Below, piece after piece: positions 8,845 to 17,490 of a DNA stretch of 64,000 nt. The stretch is from PALSA-1006 sp963733265. Its GTDB lineage: Bacteria > Pseudomonadota > Gammaproteobacteria > Burkholderiales > Gallionellaceae. The notes below the pieces were generated by a model that saw only the letters and a list, made by a program, of their open reading frames with translations, did not search any database and had not been told where the DNA came from. Each line of letters starts with the position of its first letter. Within the stretch, counting starts at the first letter, position 1. Location of the stretch: contig CAVTCF010000002.1 of assembly GCA_963733265.1 (NCBI GenBank), positions 1-64,000 on the forward strand. The letters are read 5' to 3'. A program made the translations under genes and the position numbers.

Positions 8845-9644
8845 GCCTTGATCTTACATTGTCCCGCGAGGACATTGTGCTTCTGTGTGAGCGGGTGGAA
8901 GGTGCGCAGCGCCGTGCTTATGCAATCCCCAAACTGACCGATGAATATCCGGCGATGACCATCGCCGATGGGTATGCGGTGCAAGCCGAACTGCGTCGCC
9001 GCTATCTTGCCGGCGGCAGCCGTTTGGTAGGCTGGAAGGCCGGACTGACTTCCAAGGCCAAGATGCAGCAAATGGGTGTGCATGTGCCTTCGATCGGGTT
9101 CCTCATGGACGATATGTGGCGCCCCGAGAACTCGGCTATCAAAACCTCAGACATGGTTCATCCGCGCGCTGAGTGCGAGGTGGCCTTCGTCACTAACAAG
9201 ACACTCAAAGGCCCGAATTGCACGCGTCAGGATGTGCTCAATGCGACCGATTATGTTCTGCCTGCTGTGGAAATCATAGACTCACGCTTTTCGGGGTTCA
9301 AGTTTGACCTGCCGAGTGTGATTGCGGACAACGGCTCCTCGGCTCGTTACGTGGCTGGTGGACGTGCCCGCTATCCGGCTGAAATTGATCTGCGTACGCT
9401 TGGCGTCGTGATGGAAAAAAATGGTGAAATTGTTGCAATGGGCGCATCGGCTGCGGTACTCGGACATCCCGCCGAGGCTATTGCAATGCTGGTGAATATT
9501 CTTGCGGAGCAGGGTGAAGAACTGGTTGCGGGAAGTTTTGTCATGAGTGGAGGTATCACCGAAGCCATTCCGGTTAAACCCGGCGACTGTATCGTGGCGC
9601 GTTTTCAGGAATTGGGCAGTGTATCCATGCGGTTCATCGAATAA
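8841..9644 (+). CDS. dmpH: 4-oxalocrotonate decarboxylase
   Basis: A 267-residue homologue of the preceding hydratase. Decarboxylase identity is read from GWKAGLTSKAKMQQMG, the VEIIDSRFSGFKFD stretch and GVVMEKNGE. It decarboxylates the keto form of 4-oxalocrotonate to 2-hydroxypentadienoate. The start at 8841 has an ideal GGAAGGAG site and overlaps the hydratase stop; a longer upstream start would lie fully inside dmpE. A tautomerase follows after 47 bases. Confidence 0.92.
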   Translation: MSLDLTLSREDIVLLCERVEGAQRRAYAIPKLTDEYPAMTIADGYAVQAELRRRYLAGGSRLVGWKAGLTSKAKMQQMGVHVPSIGFLMDDMWRPENSAIKTSDMVHPRAECEVAFVTNKTLKGPNCTRQDVLNATDYVLPAVEIIDSRFSGFKFDLPSVIADNGSSARYVAGGRARYPAEIDLRTLGVVMEKNGEIVAMGASAAVLGHPAEAIAMLVNILAEQGEELVAGSFVMSGGITEAIPVKPGDCIVARFQELGSVSMRFIE

Positions 9645-9691
9645 ATTTAGAAGTTCCCTAAATAACTTACTTATATAACGGAGGAAGCACG

Positions 9692-9904
9692 ATGCCTATT
9701 TTGGAGATGCATTTGCTTGAAGGACGCAGTGTTGAATTGAAACGCAAAGCGGTTGCAGCCGTCACAACAGCTTTGGTTGAATCGCTGGGTGTACGCGCGG
9801 AGCAGGTTCGAATTCTGATTACTGAACACAACGATGAGAATTTTTCGGTTGGAGGGCAAACTATCGGTCAACGTAATCAGAGCACTAAAACTGCTGGCGA
9901 CTAA
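9692..9904 (+). CDS. dmpI: 4-oxalocrotonate tautomerase
   Basis: A 70-residue tautomerase. The N-terminal Met-Pro gives the catalytic Pro1 after Met removal; family Arg residues are seen at ERR/GRS-like position 12 and in VRILITE. It converts the enol to the keto form of 4-oxalocrotonate. GGAGG at 9680 fixes the start. It is a few residues longer at the C-terminus than the classical 62-63 residue enzyme and keeps the conserved F-x-x-GG near the end. Confidence 0.92.
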   Translation: MPILEMHLLEGRSVELKRKAVAAVTTALVESLGVRAEQVRILITEHNDENFSVGGQTIGQRNQSTKTAGD

Positions 9905-9928
9905 ACTATCAAAACAGTCAGGAAAACA

Positions 9929-10843
9929 ATGAAAAAAATAAGATGTGCACTAATCGGATCGGGCAATATCGGCACTGATCTAATCTACAAGATCAAACGA
10001 AGCGAGGTGCTGGAACCGGTGTGGATGGTCGGTATCGATCCTGCGTCGGAAGGCTTGGCGCGTGCGCGCAGTATGGGATTGAAAACCACAGCAGAGGGCG
10101 TTGACGGTTTGCTGCCCCACGTCTTGGCAGACAATATCCAGATTGCTTTCGATGCTACGTCGGCTTATGTTCACGCCGAGAATTCGCGCAAACTGAATGA
10201 GTTGGGTGTGCTGATGATCGACCTGACTCCGGCTGCGATCGGCCCCCTTTGTGTGCCACCGGTCAATCTGCTGGAGCATGCCAACAAGCTCGAAATGAAC
10301 GTCAACATGATCTCGTGTGCGGGGCAGGCCACGATCCCGATCGTGTATGCCGTGTCGAGAATACAAGGCGTCGAGTACGGGGAAATTATTGCCAGTTTGT
10401 CTTCCAAGTCGATCGGTCCGGGAACTCGCGCCAATCTGGACGAGTTCACCTATACCACGTCCAACGCCATCGAGGTCGTTGGCCGGGCGCGTAAAGGCAA
10501 GGCGCTTGCCATCATCAATCCGGCAGAACCGCCGATGCTGATGCGCAACACCATTTATTGCCAAACCGAGGGTGAGCCGGACCAGGCACGGATTACCGAG
10601 TCCATACTGCAGATGATAGGCGAGGTACAAAAATACGTACCGGGCTACAGGTTGGTCAATGGCCCGATTTTCGATGGTAAGTGGGTATCTGTATTTATGG
10701 AAGTTGCCGGTCTCGGCGATTACTTGCCCCGCTATGCGGGCAATCTCGACATTATGACTGCTGCCGCCACGCGCACGGCCGAAATGTTTGCCGCAGAAAT
10801 TCTCGCTGGAAAAATTCAGCTCAAGCCACTGGAGATCGCATAA
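9929..10843 (+). CDS. dmpF: acetaldehyde dehydrogenase (acylating)
   Basis: A 304-residue NAD+/CoA-dependent enzyme that turns acetaldehyde into acetyl-CoA. The Rossmann motif IGSGNIGTDL lies at 9-18 and the catalytic Cys130 sits in NMISCAGQAT. It ends on the first base of the following aldolase gene (TAATG). The two proteins form a channelling complex in known systems, and the coupled genes fit that. Confidence 0.95.
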   Translation: MKKIRCALIGSGNIGTDLIYKIKRSEVLEPVWMVGIDPASEGLARARSMGLKTTAEGVDGLLPHVLADNIQIAFDATSAYVHAENSRKLNELGVLMIDLTPAAIGPLCVPPVNLLEHANKLEMNVNMISCAGQATIPIVYAVSRIQGVEYGEIIASLSSKSIGPGTRANLDEFTYTTSNAIEVVGRARKGKALAIINPAEPPMLMRNTIYCQTEGEPDQARITESILQMIGEVQKYVPGYRLVNGPIFDGKWVSVFMEVAGLGDYLPRYAGNLDIMTAAATRTAEMFAAEILAGKIQLKPLEIA

Positions 10844-11898
10844 TGAGTCAGCATCATGACCTGAAGGGCCGCAAGATTATTATCCATGATATGTGTCTTC
10901 GTGACGGCATGCACGCCAAGCGCGAACAGATGAGCATTGAGCAGATGGTTAACGTTGCCACCGCGCTGGATGATGCGGGTGTGCCCTTGATTCAAGTCAC
11001 CCACGGGGCCGGGTTGGGTGGAAATTCACGCCAGCATGGATTCGCGCCGCACAGTAACGAGGAATATCTGCGGGCTGTCGTTCCCAAACTAAAGCAGGCG
11101 AAGGTGTCGGTACTCTTGCTGCCCGGTTTAGGTACGATGAAGGAACTTCAGTCGGCTTATGATTGTGGTGCCCGTAGCGTGCATGTGGCCACGCATTGCA
11201 CCGAAGCGGATACGTCGCCCCAGCATATTGCCTTTGCCCGCAATCTGGGCATGGATACGACAGGCTTCTTGATGATGGCCCACCTGAATACACCGGAAGG
11301 GCTGGCGCAGCAGGGGAAGTTGATGGAATCCTATGGCGCACAGACAGTTTATATCACGGATTCGGCCGGTTACATGCTGCCCGCAGATGTGAAGGCGCGC
11401 GTTGCGGCATTGCGTGCGGCGCTCAAGTCGGAAACCGAAATCGGGTTTCACGGTCACCACAACATGGGTATGGGCATCTCCAATTCGATCGCCGCCATTG
11501 AGGAGGGCGCTAGCCGCATCGACGCTTCCGTCGCGGGACTTGGTGCCGGAGCCGGTAACACGCCGCTTGAGGTATTTGTGGCTGTGTGTGAACGTATGGG
11601 GATCGTGACCGGTTGCGACTTGTTCAAATTGATGGATATGGCAGAGGATGTCATCCTGCCGATGATGGAGCACATGGTGCGTGTCGATCGCGCTTCTCTG
11701 ACCTTGGGCTATGCCGGCGTTTATTCAACGTTCCTGCTGCATGCCAAGCGTGCCTCCGACCGCTTTGGTGTACCGACGCGCGACATTCTTATTGAGTTGG
11801 GACGCAAGAAAATGATAGGCGGACAAGAGGATATGATTGTGGATACCGCCATGACGATGGCCAAGGAGCGTGGTCTGCTGAAAGAGGTAACGGCCTGA
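10843..11898 (+). CDS. dmpG: 4-hydroxy-2-oxovalerate aldolase
   Basis: A 351-residue class II aldolase with HMGL-like TIM barrel. It cleaves 4-hydroxy-2-oxovalerate to pyruvate and acetaldehyde, which passes to DmpF. Active-site residues Arg20-Asp21 and His24 (CLRDGMH) and the metal-binding GFHGHHNMG stretch near 200 are intact. The start is taken at 10843, overlapping the dmpF stop by one base; a longer frame starting upstream lies inside dmpF. This completes the lower pathway. Confidence 0.95.
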   Translation: MSQHHDLKGRKIIIHDMCLRDGMHAKREQMSIEQMVNVATALDDAGVPLIQVTHGAGLGGNSRQHGFAPHSNEEYLRAVVPKLKQAKVSVLLLPGLGTMKELQSAYDCGARSVHVATHCTEADTSPQHIAFARNLGMDTTGFLMMAHLNTPEGLAQQGKLMESYGAQTVYITDSAGYMLPADVKARVAALRAALKSETEIGFHGHHNMGMGISNSIAAIEEGASRIDASVAGLGAGAGNTPLEVFVAVCERMGIVTGCDLFKLMDMAEDVILPMMEHMVRVDRASLTLGYAGVYSTFLLHAKRASDRFGVPTRDILIELGRKKMIGGQEDMIVDTAMTMAKERGLLKEVTA

Positions 11899-12026
11899 AA
11901 TCCATTTAAGCTAATCATGGAATCTTCAAAATTTTGTCCAGCGTTTTTTTATCCCCTGAATCTTGGGCACTTTGAAGTTATGCAAAATAGTGAATTGTTC
12001 GTGAGAGCAGATATGAGGAAAATGCG

Positions 12027-12791
12027 ATGACGAGCACCCGTTTGTTCAACGAAGTGGCCGTGGTGGTCGGGGCTACCGGCGCATTTGGCAAATCGATTGT
12101 TGCCCGGCTTACGGCCTCCGGTCTCGGTGTCGTTGCCGTGGCGCGTTCCGCCGAGACGTTGAACGCACTGGTAGCCGATTTTCCAGGCGTGGTGCCGTGC
12201 GTGGCCGATATTTCCTCCGATACCTCGATCGGGCATATCGGTGCTGCCCTTGATCGCCCTGTGCGTATGGTGGTTCACGGGCCGGGGGTGGCGGTGGCTG
12301 GCGGTATCCTGACGGCACCGACTTCCGCGATGGTTGACGCAGTCAACATCAAGGTGGGCGGCATGCTCCGTCTGGCGCGTGCGGTTGACTCCCGTTTGTC
12401 GAAAGGCTCGCGGCTGGTCGCAATCGGCGGGCACTACGGCTTTGAACCCACCGCCTATGCTGCCGCTGCGGGGGTTGCCAACTCGGCACTGGTTAATGTC
12501 ATGCGTCAGCTAAGTCTGGCGTACGGCCCACGTGGAATCACAGCGCACCTGATTGCACCTGGCCCGGCCGATACCGAACGCCTGCGTCGCGTGGCTGTAG
12601 ACCGGGCGGCGATGCGAGGCATTACCCCCGAGGCCGTGCTGGAAGAAATGAGAAGCGAATCGTCCACCGGTACCTTTACCACCCCTGAACAAGTGGCGTG
12701 GGCAGTATCGCTTTTGCTTGCACCCGAAGCGGATGCAATGACAGGCTCGACCTTAATGCTTGATTCGGGCCGCCGCCGCGGGTTGCCCTGA
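12027..12791 (+). CDS. SDR-fold protein of unknown substrate
   Basis: A 254-residue short-chain dehydrogenase/reductase. The nucleotide loop is readable as VVVGATGAFGKS near 12-23. The catalytic tetrad looks incomplete: Tyr is present in EPTAYAAAAGVANSAL, but the position four after it, normally Lys, is Ala. The C-terminal part keeps IAPGPADTERLR and the MTGSTLMLDSG end typical of SDRs. It follows dmpG after a 128-base gap and precedes a broken tautomerase gene. It might act on an alicyclic or side-chain intermediate, or be non-catalytic; no function can be assigned. Confidence 0.75.
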   Translation: MTSTRLFNEVAVVVGATGAFGKSIVARLTASGLGVVAVARSAETLNALVADFPGVVPCVADISSDTSIGHIGAALDRPVRMVVHGPGVAVAGGILTAPTSAMVDAVNIKVGGMLRLARAVDSRLSKGSRLVAIGGHYGFEPTAYAAAAGVANSALVNVMRQLSLAYGPRGITAHLIAPGPADTERLRRVAVDRAAMRGITPEAVLEEMRSESSTGTFTTPEQVAWAVSLLLAPEADAMTGSTLMLDSGRRRGLP

Positions 12792-12814
12792 GTAAAATTA
12801 ATTTGGAGATTATG

Positions 12815-13247
12815 ATGCCTGTAGTGAACTTTCATCTTGTCAGTTTACTGACTACTCCCGAGCAGGACGAACGCTTGTTGACGGAGGCCTCAAAGCTATA
12901 TGGCGACGTGCTGGCAGTCACCCATTGAGCGGGTACGCGCCTTCATTACAACACACCCATCCGCGCAGTTCGCGGTTGCGGGTGAACTGGTCAGTCATAA
13001 TGGTCTGCACGCACCGTATTTCGATTTCATTGTGATGGAGGGGCGTCCGGTTGAAGAACGGCATCGGCTGATGGCCGGATTTACGGATCTGCTGGTAGAT
13101 ATTTTGGGCGTCAGACGCGATCTCGTGCGCGGGAGCTGTCGCCGGATAGAGCCTCAATACTGGTCGATAGGCGGCGTACCGGCAAACGTATTGCGGGCGG
13201 AGGAAATCGCGGCGCGCGAAAAGGCTTCCGAATTATTGAAGACTTAA
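12815..13247 (+). pseudogene. tautomerase-like protein, frameshifted
   Basis: Two partial frames together make one tautomerase-family protein. The first starts at 12815 with Met-Pro (MPVVNFHLVSLL) after GGAG and stops at 12928 after 37 codons. The remainder continues in the next frame and ends at 13247 with LVRGSCRRIEPQYWSIGGVP, similar to the Arg and GG end of tautomerases. One extra base in the GTCACCC run near 12916-12923 explains the break: removing it gives a smooth reading DVLAVPIERVRAF. It may be a real pseudogene or a sequence error. The intact form would be about 143 residues, that is a long or fused tautomerase. Confidence 0.7.
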
Positions 13248-13326
13248 CCAATCAACTGACAATCGAATATTTTTGAATAGGCGGACGAGAAAAACTGGTC
13301 CGGGATTATGTAAAGGGAGAGTGGAA

Positions 13327-15705
13327 TTGAGTGCATTGATTGTACGTAAGGCTGCGGTATTAGGTGCCGGGGTAATGGGGGCGCAGATTGCGGCACATTT
13401 GGGGAATGCGGATGTCCCTGTAGTGCTGTTCGATCTTGCCTCTTCACAGGGCGAGCCCAATGCGCTTGCGAATAAAGCAATTGAAGGGCTGAAAAAATTG
13501 AGCCCCGCCCCTTTGATGAGCAATCAACGGATTCAGTATATTGACGCAGCCAACTTCGACCAGCATTTGGCGCTGCTTGAAGAGTGCGATCTGGTGATCG
13601 AGGCGATTGCCGAAAAAATGGAGTGGAAAGAAGATCTTTATCGCAAAATTGTCCCCCACCTCAAACGCGGCTGCGTGGTGGCATCCAATACCTCGGGGCT
13701 ATCAATCAACCGCTTGGCCGAGAATTTGCCGGAGGAGCTACGGCCGCAGTTCTGTGGTATTCACTTTTTTAATCCGCCGCGTTACATGCGGTTGGTGGAA
13801 ATTATCGCGACGCGGAGCAGCGCGCCGGCGATGCTGAATCATTTGGAAAGCTGGCTCACCGTGCGCCTCGGCAAGGGCGTGGTGCGGGCCAAGGATACGC
13901 CAAACTTTGTCGCTAACCGCGTCGGGGTGTTTTCCATCCTCGCCGTGATGCACCATACCGCCAGACTGGGTTTGGGATACGACGAGGTCGACGCGCTGAC
14001 CGGTCCCAAAATCGGACGTCCCAAAAGCGCGACATTCCGCACTGCGGACGTGATCGGTCTGGACACGCTCAACCACGTGATCAAAACGATGCGCGACACG
14101 CTGCCTAGCGATCCCTGGTACGGCCATTTCAATGCGCCCCAGTGGCTGCTCGGATTGATCGACAAGGGCGCACTGGGACAAAAGACCAAGGCGGGAATTT
14201 TCACCAAGGTCGGCCAGGACATCCATGTGTTCGATCACGCTCAGGGGCAATACCGGCCTGCCACGGGTGCCATCGCCCCCGAAGTGGCAAGTCTGCTTAA
14301 AATCGCCGATCAGGCCCAACGCCTGACGGCTCTGCGCCTTGATGCCCATCCCCAAGCGCAGTTACTGTGGAGCATTTTCCGCGATGTGTTCCATTACAGC
14401 GCCTACCACTTGGCGGATATTGCCGACAACGCGCGGGATGTCGATTTCGCCATGCGCTGGGGCTTCGGCTGGACGCACGGCCCGTTCGAAACCTGGCAAG
14501 CCGCTGGCTGGAAAGCGGTGGCAGAAGCCATTCAAGATGATATTGCGGACGGCAAAACCATGAGTGATGCGCCGCTGCCCGCGTGGGTGTTCAGCCGGGC
14601 AGACGTGCATGAGGCGAACGGTTCGTGGTCGGCTGCAGAGCAGATTCTCAAGTCTCGTTCCAGTCTGCCGGTATACCAGCGCCAGCTGTATCCCGAGCGG
14701 GTACTCGGCGAAGCTCCGGACGCGACCGGCAACACCATTTGGGAAAGCGGGAACGTGCGCCTGTGGACCCATCCGTTGGATACCGGGATCGCCATCCTTT
14801 CCCTCCTTACCAAAATGCACACCATCGGCTCCCTGGTGCTGGACGATATGCTGACCGCAGTCGGTATTGCGGAAGCGGAATACGATGGGCTTGTGCTGTG
14901 GCACTCGGCCCCTTTTTCGGTGGGCGCGAATTTGCGGGAATTTCTGGAAGAGAGTCAGGCCGGTCGCTTCGACGAACTGGATAACATGTTGGGCAAGTTT
15001 CAGCGGGCGTCGATGGCGCTCAAATATGCCCAAGTGCCCACTGTCGCCGCAGTAGAAGGGATGGCACTGGGTGGTGGCTGCGAATTCGCGATGCATGCGA
15101 GCCATCGCGTCGTGGCGTTGGAAAGCAGCATCGGCTTGGTCGAATCCGCTGTCGGTCTGATTCCTGCGGGCGGAGGATGCAAAGAATTTGTTTTGAAGGC
15201 CGCAGAACTGGTGAAATTTCAGACAGGCGTCGACATGTTCCCCGCGATTCAATCCGCCTTTCAGACCATTTTCTACGCAAAGAAGTCGGGTAGCGGACAG
15301 GAAGCCAAGGAAATGGGGTTTGCCAAAGCCTCGGATGATCTGGTGTTCCATCCGAGGGAACTGCTTTATGTCGCCTTGCGCCGGGCGCGTGCGATGGCGG
15401 AAGCCAACTACCGCCCGCCACTGCGGGCACGGAACGTGGCGGTGGCGGGCCGCCAGGGGATTGCCGCGCTGGAATTGACCTTGGCGAACTTGAAAGAAGC
15501 CGGCACCCTTTCTGCCCACGACTATCGAGTGGGGCGAGCCGCTGCCGTGGCCCTGTGCGGAGGAGAGGTGGAAGCGGGTACGCGGGTGAATGAAGAATGG
15601 CTGCTGGAGGTGGAGCGCCGCGAATTCATCGCGCTGCTTAAAACACCGGAAACCCAAGCCCGTATCCAGCATATGCTGGAAAAAGGCAAGCCGTTGCGCA
15701 ACTGA
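13327..15705 (+). CDS. fadN: 3-hydroxyacyl-CoA dehydrogenase/enoyl-CoA hydratase
   Basis: A 792-residue bifunctional beta-oxidation enzyme with the dehydrogenase first and the crotonase part last, the FadN order and the reverse of E. coli FadB. The NAD motif VLGAGVMGAQIAA is near residue 9; IHFFNPPRYM carries the dehydrogenase His. The crotonase part has VEGMALGGGCEFAMHAS and ESAVGLIPAGGG with both expected Glu residues. The TTG at 13327 is preferred since GGGAG precedes it at normal spacing and the Rossmann fold starts right after; a longer upstream TTG has no ribosome site. Confidence 0.88.
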   Translation: MSALIVRKAAVLGAGVMGAQIAAHLGNADVPVVLFDLASSQGEPNALANKAIEGLKKLSPAPLMSNQRIQYIDAANFDQHLALLEECDLVIEAIAEKMEWKEDLYRKIVPHLKRGCVVASNTSGLSINRLAENLPEELRPQFCGIHFFNPPRYMRLVEIIATRSSAPAMLNHLESWLTVRLGKGVVRAKDTPNFVANRVGVFSILAVMHHTARLGLGYDEVDALTGPKIGRPKSATFRTADVIGLDTLNHVIKTMRDTLPSDPWYGHFNAPQWLLGLIDKGALGQKTKAGIFTKVGQDIHVFDHAQGQYRPATGAIAPEVASLLKIADQAQRLTALRLDAHPQAQLLWSIFRDVFHYSAYHLADIADNARDVDFAMRWGFGWTHGPFETWQAAGWKAVAEAIQDDIADGKTMSDAPLPAWVFSRADVHEANGSWSAAEQILKSRSSLPVYQRQLYPERVLGEAPDATGNTIWESGNVRLWTHPLDTGIAILSLLTKMHTIGSLVLDDMLTAVGIAEAEYDGLVLWHSAPFSVGANLREFLEESQAGRFDELDNMLGKFQRASMALKYAQVPTVAAVEGMALGGGCEFAMHASHRVVALESSIGLVESAVGLIPAGGGCKEFVLKAAELVKFQTGVDMFPAIQSAFQTIFYAKKSGSGQEAKEMGFAKASDDLVFHPRELLYVALRRARAMAEANYRPPLRARNVAVAGRQGIAALELTLANLKEAGTLSAHDYRVGRAAAVALCGGEVEAGTRVNEEWLLEVERREFIALLKTPETQARIQHMLEKGKPLRN

Positions 15706-15759
15706 ACAGCTGCAATTTTGGCGGGACGATCATATAACTATAAAGCGGAGATATAACGG

Positions 15760-16527
15760 GTGAGTATAAAAATTCTTGTGCCGATAAAACGGGTGGTGGA
15801 CTTTAACGTTAAGATTCGCGTCAAAGCGGACAATTCAGCGGTGGAGTTGGACAACGTCAAGATGTCGATGAATCCCTTCGATGAAATTGCCGTGGAAGAG
15901 GCGGTGCGCCTGAAAGAGGCCGGCGTGGCGGTGGAAGTGGTGGCCGTAACCTGCGGTACGGCAGCGGCGCAGGACATCTTGCGTTCGGCCTTGGCGTTGG
16001 GGGTCGACCGGGCCATTCTGGTGGAAATTGAGGCCGCGCAGCTGGCATCCCTGCAACCACTGGCGGTGGCCAAGCTGCTCAAGGCCGTGGCGGAACAGGA
16101 ACAGCCCGGTCTGGTCATTTGCGGCAAGCAGGCCATCGACGACGATGCCAATCAGACCGGACAGATGCTGGCAGCTCTGCAGGGTTGGCCGCAGGCGACG
16201 TTTGCGTCCAAAGTGGTGATCGCCGATGGCAAAGCCACCGTGACCCGCGAGGTGGATGGCGGGCTGGAAACGATCTCCGTCACGCTGCCCGCGGTGATCA
16301 GTACCGACTTGCGCCTCAACGAACCCCGTTACGCCTCCTTGCCCAACATCATGAAGGCCAAGAAAAAGCCGCTTGCTGTGCTGACAGCGGTTTCTCTGGG
16401 CGTGGACATTGCCCCGCGCCTGCAAATCCGTTGCATCAACGAGCCGCCCAAGCGAACCGCCGGCATCCGTGTGGGGGATGTCGCCCAGCTGGTGGATAAA
16501 CTGAAAAACGAAGCCAAGGTCATTTGA
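15760..16527 (+). CDS. etfB: electron transfer flavoprotein beta subunit
   Basis: A 255-residue ETF beta subunit. It binds AMP and with EtfA carries electrons from acyl-CoA dehydrogenase to the quinone pool. Family features are IKILVPIKRVVD at the N-terminus and MNPFDEIAVEEAVRLKE. A GTG start at 15760 follows GCGGAG. The partner alpha gene begins 11 bases downstream. Confidence 0.94.
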   Translation: MSIKILVPIKRVVDFNVKIRVKADNSAVELDNVKMSMNPFDEIAVEEAVRLKEAGVAVEVVAVTCGTAAAQDILRSALALGVDRAILVEIEAAQLASLQPLAVAKLLKAVAEQEQPGLVICGKQAIDDDANQTGQMLAALQGWPQATFASKVVIADGKATVTREVDGGLETISVTLPAVISTDLRLNEPRYASLPNIMKAKKKPLAVLTAVSLGVDIAPRLQIRCINEPPKRTAGIRVGDVAQLVDKLKNEAKVI

Positions 16528-16538
16528 GGGGAACAAGT

Positions 16539-17468
16539 ATGAGTATTCTGGTTATAGCCGAACACGACAACACCGCGCTGAAAGCCTGCACCCGCAACAC
16601 GCTGACCGTAGCGCTCAAGCTGGGTGCCCCTGTGGAGATATTGGTGGCGGGTTACCACTGCCAGTCCGCGGCCCGGGCCGCTGCCTCTCTGGCCGGAGTG
16701 AGCAAGGTGAAGGTGGCCGATGCTGCTCATCTGGCCGATGGCCTTGCCGAGAATCTGGCCGCGCTGGTGGTGTCTATTGCGGCTGGTTACAGTCATATTC
16801 TGGCACCGGCCTCCACCTACGGCAAGAATTTCCTGCCCCGGGTCGCGGCTTTGCTGGATGTCGCCCAGATTTCAGAAATAAGCGCCGTGCTGGACAGCAG
16901 CACTTTCGTTCGCCCCATCTATGCGGGCAACGCCCTTGCCACGGTCGAAAGCAGCGATGCGATAAAAGTGATCACCGTGCGGCCAACGTCTTTCGATGCC
17001 GCCGTCGATGGCGGCTCGGCTGCCATTGAATCCGTTTCCGCACCCGCTGATCTGGGTTGCTCGACTTTGGTCGGGCGCGACTTAAGCGTGTCGGAACGTC
17101 CCGAGCTGGGCGCTGCCAAGATCATTATCTCCGGTGGGCGCGGCTTGGGTAATGGAGAGAATTACCAGAAAGTATTGGCGCCGCTGGCAGACAAGCTCGG
17201 GGCGGCCCTCGGCGCCTCCCGCGCGGCGGTGGACGCGGGCTTTGTGCCCAATGATTATCAGGTGGGGCAGACCGGCAAGGTTGTCGCGCCAGAGCTGTAT
17301 ATCGCCGTGGGAATTTCGGGCGCGATTCAACATCTGGCCGGCATGAAGGAATCCAAGGTGATCGTCGCCATCAACAAAGATCCCGACGCGCCCATTTTTC
17401 AAGTGGCCGACTACGGGTTGGTGGGCGATCTGTTCGAACTGGTGCCGCAATTGACGGCTGCCCTCTGA
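16539..17468 (+). CDS. etfA: electron transfer flavoprotein alpha subunit
   Basis: A 309-residue ETF alpha subunit. The C-terminal FAD-binding signature is clear: IISGGRGLGNGENY near 200, then YQVGQTGKVVAPELYIAVGISGAIQHLAGM near 250. The ATG at 16539 follows GAGGGGAAC. It sits between its beta partner and the acyl-CoA dehydrogenase that reduces it, a clear functional operon. Confidence 0.95.
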   Translation: MSILVIAEHDNTALKACTRNTLTVALKLGAPVEILVAGYHCQSAARAAASLAGVSKVKVADAAHLADGLAENLAALVVSIAAGYSHILAPASTYGKNFLPRVAALLDVAQISEISAVLDSSTFVRPIYAGNALATVESSDAIKVITVRPTSFDAAVDGGSAAIESVSAPADLGCSTLVGRDLSVSERPELGAAKIIISGGRGLGNGENYQKVLAPLADKLGAALGASRAAVDAGFVPNDYQVGQTGKVVAPELYIAVGISGAIQHLAGMKESKVIVAINKDPDAPIFQVADYGLVGDLFELVPQLTAAL

Positions 17469-17490
17469 AAACTGTATTGAGGAGATTGCA

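Noticed and set aside
9980..10630. 216-residue frame on the - strand opposite the acetaldehyde dehydrogenase gene
   Set aside because: Antisense shadow with Arg/His-rich composition and no motif.
12027..12791. SDR gene as a substitute for the missing HMS hydrolase
   Set aside because: It has a Rossmann nucleotide fold and no alpha/beta-hydrolase nucleophile elbow (GxSxG).
14362..15672. 436-residue frame on the - strand
   Set aside because: It lies wholly inside the fadN-type gene, antisense to it, and shows no family motif; high GC codon bias opens such shadows.
15835..16536. 233-residue frame on the - strand opposite etfB
   Set aside because: Antisense shadow of a well-identified gene; His- and Gln-rich nonsense composition.
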